Shown piece after piece: positions 27,969 through 37,218 of a stretch of DNA of 64,000 nt. The stretch lies in contig CP087563.1 in assembly GCA_020974905.1 (NCBI GenBank), positions 2,232,001-2,296,000 of the forward strand. The letters run 5' to 3'. The DNA comes from Planctomycetes bacterium syqfu. Lineage in GTDB: Bacteria; Planctomycetota; Phycisphaerae; Phycisphaerales; Phycisphaeraceae. The position numbers and the translations under genes are program-made. Position 1 is the stretch's first letter; each line of letters begins with the position of its first letter. The notes under the pieces are model-generated. The model searched no databases. It was not told the origin of the DNA and saw nothing but the letters and a program-made list of their open reading frames with translations.

Positions 27969-29879
27969 TTACTTCTCAACGGGCACAACAATACCACGCA
28001 TAATAATATTTTGTGCAAATACAAAGACGAAAAATGTGGGGACGGATGCGATCATCAGGGAAGCAAACACCACACCTTGCGTACTCTGGGATTGCAGTTG
28101 GTACAACCAGACCATCAGTGTCCACATCTTGCTGTCCTGACAGGTTAACAACGCAAACATGAAGTTGGAGTAAGCATGATTAAACGCGGAAAGTGCGATC
28201 ACTGCCAGAATGGGCTTGGATAGATTCATGGTGATCTGCCAGAACATCACCCATTCACCTGCACCATCCAATTCGGCTGACTCATACAACTCCTTGGGCA
28301 GTGAATCAAAAAATCCCTTGAGCAGGAAAATACTGTACCCATTGGCTAACGAAGGCAGAATCAATGCTGCAAACGAGTTGAGCAGCCCCAATTCACGCAA
28401 CATCAGAAAGTTGGGGATCTGTGTCACCATCGGAGGAAATGCCATCGTCAGCATCAGGAACAAAAGGATCTTATAAGTCGAAGGCATTTTGTAACGACTC
28501 ATTGCATAGGCTGCCATCGGGTTGACAATTAACGCAGAGAGAATCGACAGGACGCAGTAGACAACGGTATTAAACACACCGCGCCCATGCAGCACAATGT
28601 AGTTGAACACCGTGATGTAATTGCGTGCAAGGAACTCCCAGCGAAGTTTTCCAGTGATCTGTCTGAACATACGATCATGCCATTGCCTTTGAGGTGGCCG
28701 AATGTCAGCAATGGATGCGTAGGTGGTTCCCAGCGTCTCGTTGATCTTATCCAGGGAACCATGCTGCATAAGCAGGTAGTCAGCAAAACGAAAGTCCGTG
28801 CAGTCATACATCAGAGCATTGTCAGGAATGATGAATTTTTGACCGGTCTTTGGATCGATCCAACCTTCCACCATCCCCTGCCAATCCACAAACTTTTGTG
28901 GCGTGGTGTATGGTTGTCCGCCCATGGGAACCTGAGCATAATCGACATAGGATGTGCCATGAGCCTTATTCAAATCATCAATGCCTGGATATTTCGCTTT
29001 GAGAAAATCGATGTAAAGAGGCCTCGCCGATTCATCAGCAGTGAGCCACAACAGATTGACGGTTCGGCGGGTGAAATTGAGCCAATCCTGCTTTTCCAAA
29101 GCTGTCCCATTCACTGGCAACATACGCGGCAGATGAACTTGATCATAGCTTGTATAGCCTGTCCCATGTATCCTGTTATACTCAGCGATATCCCGTGTGT
29201 ATTGTGTCTTCAAAAATAATGAACGATACATCCCAGGAATGCTGGGATAGATACGATAAACATTCGGAGCTTCTTTTAAAAATGCTGCGGTACGCATCTG
29301 GAATTCTGACTGATTGGGCACCTCACGTCGCTGGATATAAGGTATCTGCTGGATGGTGAATGTATTCCAATTCATAAACTGCGTATTTAATTGACTGTTA
29401 AGCTTGTCAATATCGCCACCATATGTTTCACCCATCTGCCCCATGAATTCACGCAGCAACAACGGCTGGACCGTCCTGGAGACCGACATACCAGTCATCC
29501 CCACCACATTGGTATATTGAGACAAATCGGCCTGCTTAAGAAATGATTCCCAGCTATCTACGAGTTTGTCATTGATCGCATCCGGACGACGAGCTGCTTC
29601 AAAACTATTGTCATCCAGATTGTATGTCAGCTTGTACAGGTCCAACTTCTCATTGAAAAGACTTTCAATATACTTACGATAAAGCAGATCGTCACTTGTC
29701 AGAAAACCAGGAACCACACGCAGTTCATTGATATCCACGGAGCTTTTTGTGCTGCCGGCAATCATGAGCATGAATGGGTAAATCATTGTGACTGAACCAA
29801 GAATCAAAAGCAGATAGATTCCGCCAATAAGTAGTCGAACACGCAGACTCTTTCGGCCAATGGTTGAGATCAAGGGCAT
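27969..29879 (-). CDS. Sugar ABC transporter permease (MalG type) with ~380-residue insert
   Basis: Residues 15-40 form the first membrane helix, and the remaining five helices and the EAA loop (LYESAELDGAGEWVMFWQI, 531-549) lie after residue 425. These match carbohydrate permeases of the MalG/binding-protein-dependent type, which are normally about 280 residues. Residues 45 to about 425 form an extra domain between helices 1 and 2, on the outer face. In it a motif of the form NxxxGTxY recurs: NRIHGTGY (235), NKAHGTSY (304), NETLGTTY (380), and a weaker NSQLNTQF (161). The insert might bind substrate or meet the binding protein. It sits 49 bases after the MalF-type permease gene. No ATPase gene is nearby, so a shared ATPase must serve it. 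Confidence 0.85.
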   Translation of the reverse strand: MPLISTIGRKSLRVRLLIGGIYLLLILGSVTMIYPFMLMIAGSTKSSVDINELRVVPGFLTSDDLLYRKYIESLFNEKLDLYKLTYNLDDNSFEAARRPDAINDKLVDSWESFLKQADLSQYTNVVGMTGMSVSRTVQPLLLREFMGQMGETYGGDIDKLNSQLNTQFMNWNTFTIQQIPYIQRREVPNQSEFQMRTAAFLKEAPNVYRIYPSIPGMYRSLFLKTQYTRDIAEYNRIHGTGYTSYDQVHLPRMLPVNGTALEKQDWLNFTRRTVNLLWLTADESARPLYIDFLKAKYPGIDDLNKAHGTSYVDYAQVPMGGQPYTTPQKFVDWQGMVEGWIDPKTGQKFIIPDNALMYDCTDFRFADYLLMQHGSLDKINETLGTTYASIADIRPPQRQWHDRMFRQITGKLRWEFLARNYITVFNYIVLHGRGVFNTVVYCVLSILSALIVNPMAAYAMSRYKMPSTYKILLFLMLTMAFPPMVTQIPNFLMLRELGLLNSFAALILPSLANGYSIFLLKGFFDSLPKELYESAELDGAGEWVMFWQITMNLSKPILAVIALSAFNHAYSNFMFALLTCQDSKMWTLMVWLYQLQSQSTQGVVFASLMIASVPTFFVFVFAQNIIMRGIVVPVEK

Positions 29880-29928
29880 GATGTACGTTTCCGTTAGAAA
29901 AACATTCAGGGATTGATGACGCTGTATC

Positions 29929-31026
29929 TTACTTTTTGCCAGTGGTTTTAAATTCCAGACGGCTGAGAATGCGCAACTGATACACGGTAAAACCGATCAT
30001 CATGAAACCCAATAGCCAAGCCATCGCGGTGGCAGGTCCCATATTCAAATAAGTAAACGCCTCATAGAAAATGCGCAGACCAGCGACTTCTGTATTTGCC
30101 CCACCAGCTGTCATAGCCAGAATGTTGGCAGAACTCATCCATGCTCCAATGAACACGCCGATGAAGTTGATGATGATCAACGGCTTTAAAATCGGGAATA
30201 CCACGAAAAGTATCTTGTCAATAAAGCCTGCACCATCCAGATCCGCAGCTTCATAAAAGTCATCAGGAATGCCTTTAAGTGCCGCCAGGTAAATCAGGCA
30301 TCCCGGCCCCATCCCTGCCCAGACCATCGGAATCACACAGGCGATCATGGCCGTATTACTATTGCTCAACCACTGATAGGGTTCGGGCAAAGTATTAAAC
30401 AATCGGGGCACAAACATGATCGCCCAGTGGATCATATGTTCGCCCGAGGGAAAAAGAATCGGCGATGCCAGTGAAATACTGGAATAGCACAGTACAAAGC
30501 CCGCAATAATGAAAGCCACCCCTGGTTTAAAGGCATCATGGAATAAAAGACGTCGGCCGAATTGAACACAGACAACGAGTAATACCAAACCGAAAGCAAC
30601 ATACACCACTGCCGGAACCATCATCAGGACACAGTTGAGTGCACCAGCTTCTGATGGAGCGTAAAACATCTTCCACAATAACATCGTCACAAGACCCGTG
30701 ATCACAGCCGGCAGGTAAAAAATTGTACGAAAAAGGATCTTGCCACTGGGCACTTCCTGAAGCAGAATCGCCAGAATGACCGGCGGTAGGAAGGTCAATG
30801 AAATGACCAGAAAGCAGTAACGCATTGAGTTATACAGCGACTGCCACCACTCGACATCAAAGAGCACATTGCCAAAGTTATCCAAGCCGGTGAACTTGGA
30901 ATTGCCCATGATATTGTAATCCATAAACGCCATCGCCGAACCGCGAGCCAGCGGGATGTAACTCCAGACAAAAATAGTCAGCAGCGCAGGAACGAGTAAA
31001 AGGTATGCATTCCAGTACTTTTTAAA
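29929..31026 (-). CDS. Sugar ABC transporter permease (MalF type), probably made by -1 frameshift from the binding-protein gene
   Basis: The C-terminal 330 residues match MalF/UgpA-type permeases, with the EAA loop FYEAADLDGAGFIDKI. The first in-frame ATG (30933) would start inside the protein. The frame upstream encodes an obvious first membrane helix (NAYLLLVPALLTIFVWSY), and no ATG, GTG or TTG occurs in this frame between the stop at 31195 and 30933. The frame is the -1 frame of the binding-protein gene and is entered exactly at a T-TTA-AAA heptamer (31020-31026). A frameshift there would give a fusion of about 929 residues. An inactivating indel or sequencing error is the alternative. The coordinates given are those of the part in the permease frame. 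Confidence 0.75.
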   Translation of the reverse strand, partial: FKKYWNAYLLLVPALLTIFVWSYIPLARGSAMAFMDYNIMGNSKFTGLDNFGNVLFDVEWWQSLYNSMRYCFLVISLTFLPPVILAILLQEVPSGKILFRTIFYLPAVITGLVTMLLWKMFYAPSEAGALNCVLMMVPAVVYVAFGLVLLVVCVQFGRRLLFHDAFKPGVAFIIAGFVLCYSSISLASPILFPSGEHMIHWAIMFVPRLFNTLPEPYQWLSNSNTAMIACVIPMVWAGMGPGCLIYLAALKGIPDDFYEAADLDGAGFIDKILFVVFPILKPLIIINFIGVFIGAWMSSANILAMTAGGANTEVAGLRIFYEAFTYLNMGPATAMAWLLGFMMIGFTVYQLRILSRLEFKTTGKK

Positions 31027-32717
31027 TCCCCAGCTAACTCGCTTACCGTCAAGCGCTGCGCGCTGGGAGGTGTGAAGGTGCGAATGACTCTTCGGAATAC
31101 ATATCCAAATGCAATCACAATCAGAGCCAACACAATCGCAGCTGTCAGACGTCGCTTCTGTTTTTGCTTTGGTGTCAGGATGCCGATCATTTTTTCATTG
31201 GCTTTGGCAACCGCGTCATCAAGAATCTGCCGCAACTGTGCCGTGCGAATATCAGGATCTTCCGACAGATCACCATTCATATACATCTGCTCAGCTTGCT
31301 GAATCGGAACGGTCATCATGTCATAAGCAATATTACTATTGCGACCGTAAGGTTCGGGCTTGCCGGTATCGATAGCAATTTCAAATGCCCTGGCCCAACC
31401 TGGAGGGGTCAACTGCATCACATCTTCATAGCCATATTTCTCAAGATATTTGGGGTTCACAAATCGTCCCAGACCGCCTTCGACCATGATTCGTGTTTTA
31501 ATTCTTGAGGCCTCATCTGAGTCGTAGAACCAGATATATTCAAATGCAGCATCACGAATCACGGGATTATCAACCCCCGCGAATATGCCGAACATACGAC
31601 TATTGAGTTCGCCACCGCGCATACGATTGCCGTTCTCATCAGGGGGGCCAAGTGGAACAGGAACCATGCCTGTGACATCAGGATTAATCGTGGAAAACAA
31701 CTTCTCATCAATGTAGGCAAACTGCATCCCGATCTTGCCTTGATCCCATTTGGTTCCGGCACCAGCCGCATCCTTGGAACTGTAACCCCGGCGGATCATA
31801 CCATTGTTATCCGTCCATTTTTCAGCACCCAATTTGGTATAAAAGTCCAGCGCTTTGACTGCAGCTTCGCTGTTAAATGCACAGCGCCACTGATCATTCG
31901 CTTCGTCATAAATCATCACCTCACCACCAGCGGACCATAAGAACGTAATCCAAAACCAGGATTCAGTTTTACCACGGCCTAATTGCATCCCATAAAGGTC
32001 ATTGGCCGGGTCCGTCAGTTTTTGGGCAGCATCAAAGAGTTGTTCCCATGTCCAGTTCAAATCGGGATATGGAATATTGTTTTCGTCAAAGCGATCTTTT
32101 CGAAATAACAACACCTTACCCAATGCACCACCATACGGAAGCGACCAGACATGGTTTTCACCCTTGGGCCCCTTGCGCTTGATGACGGGCCAAATTCGCT
32201 CATGCACGCGTTGATTCAGTTCATCCTGTGGCACGTTCTCAAGCCATTGATCCAATGGGTACAAAAAGCCATTGCGGATATAGGTATCACTTTTTCGAAA
32301 ATTAACATACAAAATGTCTGGCGCCATATCACCCGCAATCGCCAATAAATCCGTCTCGACATTCTCTACCTGAAGACCGGCAAAACGTTCTAGCTCAATC
32401 CGCACGTTGTCCCAGTTGTAATCGCCATAGATTTCAGGATGAGCTTTGTATTTAGCTGCATATTTACGGGAAAATATTTCACGAAACCGACGCTCAAACT
32501 GCCGTATCGCTGCAACATCGGCCCGACTGGATGTATCCATCCTGGATGGATCAGGCAGGTTGGCAACTTTGATATGAATAATTGTCTGACCGTCTTTGGA
32601 TTCAATCCATCCCGCATGAACATGCGAACATAAAATGGTAAGTAAAATCAAATATGCTACGCTCAATCGATACGACACAACATAAGTCAATAAATGTCGC
32701 TGCATTGGGTTTATCAC
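30978..32717 (-). CDS. ABC sugar-binding protein with C-terminal membrane anchor
   Basis: A signal peptide (hydrophobic run ending VHAG) precedes a bacterial extracellular solute-binding protein of family 1 type: DILYVNFRKSDTYIRNGFL, YPLDQWLENVP, LLFRKDRFDENNIPYPDLNW and TWEQLFDAAQKL are the standard motifs. The start is the GTG at 32717 (AAAGG seven bases upstream) or the ATG at 32705. Unlike ordinary binding proteins, the C-terminus carries KRRLTAAIVLALIVIAFGYV (about 521-540), a membrane helix with a basic cytoplasmic side. Free ribosomes end at 30978. Those that slip at 31020-31026 would continue into the permease. The topology (periplasmic domain, helix, cytosolic linker, permease) is consistent with such a fusion. 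Confidence 0.85.
   Translation of the reverse strand: MINPMQRHLLTYVVSYRLSVAYLILLTILCSHVHAGWIESKDGQTIIHIKVANLPDPSRMDTSSRADVAAIRQFERRFREIFSRKYAAKYKAHPEIYGDYNWDNVRIELERFAGLQVENVETDLLAIAGDMAPDILYVNFRKSDTYIRNGFLYPLDQWLENVPQDELNQRVHERIWPVIKRKGPKGENHVWSLPYGGALGKVLLFRKDRFDENNIPYPDLNWTWEQLFDAAQKLTDPANDLYGMQLGRGKTESWFWITFLWSAGGEVMIYDEANDQWRCAFNSEAAVKALDFYTKLGAEKWTDNNGMIRRGYSSKDAAGAGTKWDQGKIGMQFAYIDEKLFSTINPDVTGMVPVPLGPPDENGNRMRGGELNSRMFGIFAGVDNPVIRDAAFEYIWFYDSDEASRIKTRIMVEGGLGRFVNPKYLEKYGYEDVMQLTPPGWARAFEIAIDTGKPEPYGRNSNIAYDMMTVPIQQAEQMYMNGDLSEDPDIRTAQLRQILDDAVAKANEKMIGILTPKQKQKRRLTAAIVLALIVIAFGYVFRRVIRTFTPPSAQRLTVSELAGDLKSTGMHTFYSFLRC
31020..31026 (-). promoter_or_regulatory. Candidate programmed -1 frameshift site (T-TTA-AAA)
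   Basis: On the coding strand the binding-protein codons are GAT-TTA-AAA-AGT. The heptamer T-TTA-AAA is in the phase needed for tandem -1 slippage, after which codons read AAG-TAC-TGG-AAT, the start of the permease's first helix. The 0-frame stop follows 13 codons later at 30978. T-TTA-AAA is among the established efficient slippery heptamers. I did not find an obvious stimulatory hairpin or a well-spaced upstream ribosome-like site, so efficiency is uncertain. Confidence 0.6.
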
Positions 32718-33913
32718 AAGTCAACCTTTGCGTGGGGTAAACAATAACATCGTCATCAACAAAAATCGCATGAGGCATCTACACGGAAATTTCACCAATA
32801 CCTCAACGGTAAAAGCTCAATATCAAGTCAGGATGGTCAGCCAACAACATGAACACCGTCGTGTCGACGATTTGTATGCGGATCATCAAAACTGAGAGAC
32901 ACATGCCAAAAGGATTGTCATGATGCCCCAATTGCCAGTTCGACACCCGCCCCGGTAGTTGGTCTGTGCCTTGCACTTCACACATGAGCGAACTTAAACG
33001 CCCAGTGCATGACATACACCTACCTGGTCGCCATACATGACCACGAATCACATGCTGCCATAGCCACTACCATTAAATAGCTTCAATGTCATTTTACCCC
33101 ATATTTTTCATGTTTCTATACGTGATAAAATATTTCTTTGCATCTTCTCCCATAAAAGCCATCCATAGGTGCGTCCGAAAACCAGAAGCGACAAGAATCT
33201 GTCTATATCTTTTTATTTTTCTAATCTTTACATTTAAAACCCCAAAATGGCAGATCGCCATATGTTCTATTAATCTGATCCTGCAAAATTCACTCCAATG
33301 CACCGCACCTGTTTACTGAAAAATGAATACTGACCTGATTTCTCAAACAACGCCCATGAATTTCGAGAGAATCTCACGCCATTGAACACCATTTCAAGGC
33401 CCGAATACGGCACTCCTCAGAATGGGTTATTGACAAGCTCCGCAGAGCAGAATTGCTGCGAAACGGGTAGCTAAGCAAGCGTGGATATGGCGATCTTAAA
33501 GAAGGTCAACCGCTCAAACTTGTACCCCACGAATCTCAATGGCGAATGGTCGATGCGGATCGGTAGCTGATCACACAGATGCGTCAACTGCTTGCGTTCT
33601 TTCACGTTACGATTCCGTAAGTGTCCTTCCCGCACTCCCAATATCTGTGTTCACGCCAGCCAATTCAGTAGTGATGCCGGTGATCAAAATTACTTAGCAC
33701 CGTCCTGATGCTTGAGAGCCCGACCAAAATCCAAATAACCAATAGACAAAGCAATCATTGTGATTGTTGTTGTATGTGCGTTACATGTTTTTGAAAGGAT
33801 GCGAGCTGAACAAGACATTTCAAGAATTCGCAAACCCACACAAACCAGCACAACAATCCACTACGCCTCCAGTACGCAATATTACCTATTTGCAAACCAG
33901 TCTCATTTATGGG
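32718..33913. other. Long intergenic region between divergent transporter operons
   Basis: About 1.2 kb with no intact gene between the leftward sugar transporter and the rightward porin/metal operon. 33050-33320 is AT-rich. 33420-33610 reads, in one plus-strand frame with stops, GYGDLKEGQPLKLVPHESQW, which looks protein-like but belongs to no family I can name. It is probably eroded coding sequence plus both promoters. Confidence 0.4.
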
Positions 33914-33942
33914 TTGACATATGCTCTCTTTTGAAATACTGT
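33914..33942 (+). promoter_or_regulatory. Predicted sigma-70-type promoter of porin/metal operon
   Basis: A perfect -35 box TTGACA (33914-33919) is followed after 17 bases by TACTGT (33937-33942), a weak -10. The first gene of the operon starts 45 bases further on. Both position and spacing fit a housekeeping promoter. Confidence 0.5.
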
Positions 33943-33944
33943 TT

Positions 33945-33964
33945 TTCAAAATATTTATTTTGAA
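33945..33964. promoter_or_regulatory. Candidate metalloregulator operator
   Basis: A perfect 20-bp palindrome, TTCAAAATATTTATTTTGAA (nine-base arms, two-base centre), begins two bases after the predicted -10 box and ends 23 bases before the porin start. A bound protein would block transcription start. DtxR/MntR- and Fur-type repressors use AT-rich palindromes of this size. The operon itself encodes a DtxR-like domain, an obvious candidate ligand. Confidence 0.55.
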
Positions 33965-33987
33965 TAATCAAAATTAAAATCAAGACC

Positions 33988-35283
33988 ATGCAAAATATAA
34001 TGTCAACAGACCGAGCCATCGCAAAAAAAACACTCATACCTGTCCTGGCACTTGGTCTATTGGGAATGGCCAATCCCAATCATGCTCAGGACGCGCAGTC
34101 TAATCAACCCGCCAAGTCCACATGGCTGGAGCAAGACCGCATCACTGGTCATTGGGGCAGCACCAGGGAACAACTCGAAGACACGGGCATTGCCATCAAT
34201 GCCGAATATGTCGCTGAGTACTCCGCGGTTCTCTCTGGCGGTATCAAAGAAAAGGCATCGTTCCGTAATCTGCTGAGCTTTGATGTGACATTAGATATGA
34301 ATGCTTTGGCCAACATCCAAGGTGGTACATTTTTTATACAAAACCTGCAAGTCAATGCTGAACGCGGCGGATCGGCCGATGCGGGCGACCTTCAAGTGTA
34401 CTCCAACATCGAAAACGACCGATCACTGGATGTGATTTATGAACTGTGGTACGAGCAATTTCTGCTTCACGATCGTTTGCGAATCAAGGTTGGTAAGGTC
34501 GATGCCAACACCGAATTTTTCTTTGTCAATGCTGCCGTTGATTTCGCCAACTCCTCAGCAGGTTTCTCTCCAACGGTGCAAGCCTTCCCAAGTTATCCCG
34601 ATCCGGCGATGAGTGTCAATATCTTTGCCGCCTTGCTCGATGAAGGTGATTGGTCACTGACACTTGGCTATGGATTTTACGACGGCGCTGCCGGTGTCGA
34701 TGGCATCCCCACCGGCAGTCGAGGTCCAACAACCTTTTTCTCCGACGATAAGTCTGATGACTATTTCCATGCCTTCGAAGCTTCACTTGCATGGGGCAAA
34801 CTCGGGAATTTACCAGCAGGTCGTCTTGCGGTCGGTTACTGGTATCACAGCGGTATCTTCACTCAATTCGATGTTAACACCGCAGACGGAACCGATGGCT
34901 TTACACTCAGTTTTGAACAACGCATAAACACGCTCGGCGAACCTGACGGTGAACGTGGTGTCTATGTCTTTGCACAATTCGGATACGTAGACGAACACAT
35001 CGCAGAAGTCACTCAACACATTGCAGCAGGCATCGTCGGACGTGGACTGATCAACAGCCGTCACGAGGACGCGATGGGCTTATATGTCAGCTATGCCGAT
35101 CTTTCCGACGATAGCAACGCAGGGTTTGACAAGGACGAATGGGCCTTGGATCTATATTACAAGCTCCAACTCACACATGCGCTCTATCTCCAACCGGAAC
35201 TGCAATACATCATTAACCCATCCGGTGATACGAGCATCAACGATGCCCTGGTCGTTGGACTGCGTGCAGGTATTACATTCTAA
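33988..35283 (+). CDS. oprB: OprB-family carbohydrate-selective-type porin
   Basis: The protein has a signal peptide (membrane run ALGLLGMANP, cut near HAQ). It matches the OprB porin family in order: GHWGSTREQLEDTGI near the mature N-terminus, then alternating amphipathic strands, the conserved ERGGSADAGDLQVYSNIEND segment, KVDANTEFFFVNAAVDF, and a C-terminal strand ending in Phe (VGLRAGITF), typical of outer-membrane barrels. It heads an operon with a metal ABC transporter, so it may serve as the outer-membrane entry for metal complexes, not sugar. No clear Shine-Dalgarno precedes ATG 33988. ATG 34000 is an alternative. Confidence 0.85.
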   Translation: MQNIMSTDRAIAKKTLIPVLALGLLGMANPNHAQDAQSNQPAKSTWLEQDRITGHWGSTREQLEDTGIAINAEYVAEYSAVLSGGIKEKASFRNLLSFDVTLDMNALANIQGGTFFIQNLQVNAERGGSADAGDLQVYSNIENDRSLDVIYELWYEQFLLHDRLRIKVGKVDANTEFFFVNAAVDFANSSAGFSPTVQAFPSYPDPAMSVNIFAALLDEGDWSLTLGYGFYDGAAGVDGIPTGSRGPTTFFSDDKSDDYFHAFEASLAWGKLGNLPAGRLAVGYWYHSGIFTQFDVNTADGTDGFTLSFEQRINTLGEPDGERGVYVFAQFGYVDEHIAEVTQHIAAGIVGRGLINSRHEDAMGLYVSYADLSDDSNAGFDKDEWALDLYYKLQLTHALYLQPELQYIINPSGDTSINDALVVGLRAGITF

Positions 35284-35336
35284 AAACAACTTCAACAAAC
35301 CTCATGAATCGACAACAAGTCCGAAAGGAATTTTTT

Positions 35337-36350
35337 GTGTCTCATCGCAACACTTTTATGTTTTCCGTCCTTTGTGCTTTGTCACTGCTCTTTGCCATTG
35401 GTTGCGACAATCAATCTGACAACCACAACCATGACGATGCAACAACACAAAGCGAAATCCAATACCCGTACAAGATCACCACCACCGTGGGTATGATCAC
35501 CGACATCGTGCGTAACGTAGCTGGTGACAAGTCAGCGGTCCAAGGCATTATCGGTGAAGGCATCGATCCGCATCTCTACAAACCCACCCGGGGCGATGTG
35601 GTCAAACTCAGCCAGGCTGATGTCGTCTTTTACAGCGGTCTGATGCTTGAAGGCAAGATGGGGGATGTGCTCATTCGTGTGGCTCGCTCGGGTAAACCGG
35701 TCTATGCTGTCACCCAAGCGATTCTCGATCAAGGCGATTACGTGATGACCGATGAAGCAGAACATTACGACCCGCACGTCTGGATGGATGTGGCTGGTTG
35801 GATTCGCGCTGTGCAAGTCGTCGCCAAGTCATTGGGCGAATTTGACCCACAAAACAAGGCCTTTTATCAAACCAATGCCAAGGGTTACCTGGAACAATTA
35901 CACAAGCTCGATACTTATGCCAAGCAGGTGATCGGTTCGATCCCTCAAAAGCAGCGCGTGCTGGTCACTGCCCATGATGCGTTTAACTACATGGGTCGGG
36001 CCTACGATCTTAACGTTCGTGGCATTCAAGGTCTGAGCACAGAATCCGAAGCCGGTTTACAGGACATTGAAAAGCTCGTCAGCTTCCTGGTGGACAATAA
36101 AATTCCCGCCGTGTTCGTGGAAACTTCGGTTGCAGACAAGAACGTTCGCGCCCTGGTCGAAGGGGCCAAGGCACGCGGTCACCACGTCAGGATCGGTGGC
36201 GAACTCTTCTCCGATGCCATGGGCGAAGCCGGAACCTACGAAGGTACCTACATCGGCATGATTGATCATAACGTCACCCTCATCGCCCGTGCACTCGGAG
36301 GTCAAGCGCCCGAACGTGGCATGCAAGGGAAACTCAATCTTGAGCACTGA
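35337..36350 (+). CDS. Metal-binding lipoprotein of manganese/zinc/iron ABC transporter (TroA/YtgA type)
   Basis: I chose the GTG at 35337 because AAAGGAA sits seven bases before it. An ATG at 35304 in the same frame lacks such a site. The leader ends FAIGC, a lipobox-like site (Cys23). A short His/Asp-rich linker (NHNHDD) follows. The cluster A-I solute-binding fold is clear: [33 protein letters not shown] and LFSDAMG. Metal ligands are predicted as H79, H147, H213 and D293, the three-His/one-Asp set seen in TroA and ZnuA. The metal (Mn, Zn or Fe) cannot be decided from this. It delivers the ion to the downstream ATPase and permeases. Confidence 0.9.
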   Translation: MSHRNTFMFSVLCALSLLFAIGCDNQSDNHNHDDATTQSEIQYPYKITTTVGMITDIVRNVAGDKSAVQGIIGEGIDPHLYKPTRGDVVKLSQADVVFYSGLMLEGKMGDVLIRVARSGKPVYAVTQAILDQGDYVMTDEAEHYDPHVWMDVAGWIRAVQVVAKSLGEFDPQNKAFYQTNAKGYLEQLHKLDTYAKQVIGSIPQKQRVLVTAHDAFNYMGRAYDLNVRGIQGLSTESEAGLQDIEKLVSFLVDNKIPAVFVETSVADKNVRALVEGAKARGHHVRIGGELFSDAMGEAGTYEGTYIGMIDHNVTLIARALGGQAPERGMQGKLNLEH

Positions 36351-36402
36351 TCCGCTGGTCATAACGCAATCAAACTGTGACAAACAGAAAGTTCAAACCG
36401 CC

Positions 36403-37218
36403 ATGAATGCCCCAACTCACCCGCCATCTGTCCCATTGGCAATTGACGATTTAACCGTTGCCTATCACCGCAAGCCTGTACTCTGGGATGTCGATCTGGA
36501 TATCCCAGAAGGCAAACTCGTGGGCATCGTGGGCCCCAATGGTGCAGGTAAAAGCACGCTCATCAAAGCCTGTCTGGAACTCATCCCCAAGGCTTCAGGA
36601 CACGTAACGATTTACGGTCAACCGTATCGCAAGCAGCGATCACTGGTCGGTTATGTCCCGCAGCGCGAAAGTGTCGACTGGGACTTTCCGGTCAGCGCAC
36701 TGGATGTCGTGGCAATGGGAACCTACCGCAAACTCGGTTGGCTCCGCCCGGTGGCCAAAGAGCAAAAAGAATTGGCCTGCCATGCACTGGATCGCCTGGG
36801 CGTGGCACATTTGGCGAATCGTCAAATCAGCCAACTCTCCGGCGGGCAGCAACAGCGTGTCTTCCTGGCGCGGGCACTGGTTCAGGATGCTCAACTGTAT
36901 TTCATGGATGAACCCTTTGCAGCAGTGGATGCAGCGACGGAGCGCGCGATTGTCACCCTGCTACATGAACTCAAAGACCAGGGCAAAACCTGCCTGGTGG
37001 TCCATCACGATCTGGCGACAGTCGCACAGTATTTCGATTGGGTGGTGCTCTTGAACATGCGCGTCGTCAAGGCCGGCCCCACCGAAGAAATATTCACCAA
37101 GGAAAATCTCAAGGACACCTATGGCGGGCGATTGGCTTTGCTCGAAGAAGCAGGTCAGCGGCTACGTTATGCTGGAATCCCTGGCAGTTACCCCGGAAAC
37201 CCCGGAAGGAGTCAGTGA
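36403..37218 (+). CDS. Metal ABC transporter ATP-binding protein
   Basis: Starting at the ATG at 36403 gives 271 residues. The upstream open frame to 36262 overlaps the previous gene and adds no family sequence. The Walker A motif GPNGAGKST is at 44-52, the ABC signature is LSGGQQQR, Walker B is LYFMDEP, and a switch histidine follows in VVHHDL. It most resembles the MntB/ZnuC/YtgB ATPases of metal importers. It ends in TGATG, overlapping the next start by one base, so translation is coupled. Confidence 0.92.
   Translation: MNAPTHPPSVPLAIDDLTVAYHRKPVLWDVDLDIPEGKLVGIVGPNGAGKSTLIKACLELIPKASGHVTIYGQPYRKQRSLVGYVPQRESVDWDFPVSALDVVAMGTYRKLGWLRPVAKEQKELACHALDRLGVAHLANRQISQLSGGQQQRVFLARALVQDAQLYFMDEPFAAVDAATERAIVTLLHELKDQGKTCLVVHHDLATVAQYFDWVVLLNMRVVKAGPTEEIFTKENLKDTYGGRLALLEEAGQRLRYAGIPGSYPGNPGRSQ

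Noticed and set aside
30934-31194. A separate start codon for the MalF-type permease upstream of its first helix
   Set aside because: I read all codons of this frame from the stop at 31195-31197 to 30933; none is ATG, GTG or TTG. Only rarer codons (ATT, CTG) occur, so independent initiation before helix 1 is unlikely.
33420-33610. Possible transposase remnant
   Set aside because: The frame is protein-like in part but lacks any DDE, HTH or other transposase motif I can recognise, so no assignment was made.
33988-35283. Sugar uptake as the role of the OprB porin
   Set aside because: OprB is named for carbohydrates, but the operon contains only metal-transport genes and the sugar transporter points away from it under another promoter. 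The sugar role was therefore not assumed.
37038-37217. Longer N-terminus for the permease-repressor fusion
   Set aside because: The added 60 residues are out-of-frame translation of the ATPase gene, rich in Arg and lacking any motif. The ATG at 37218 has a good ribosome site.
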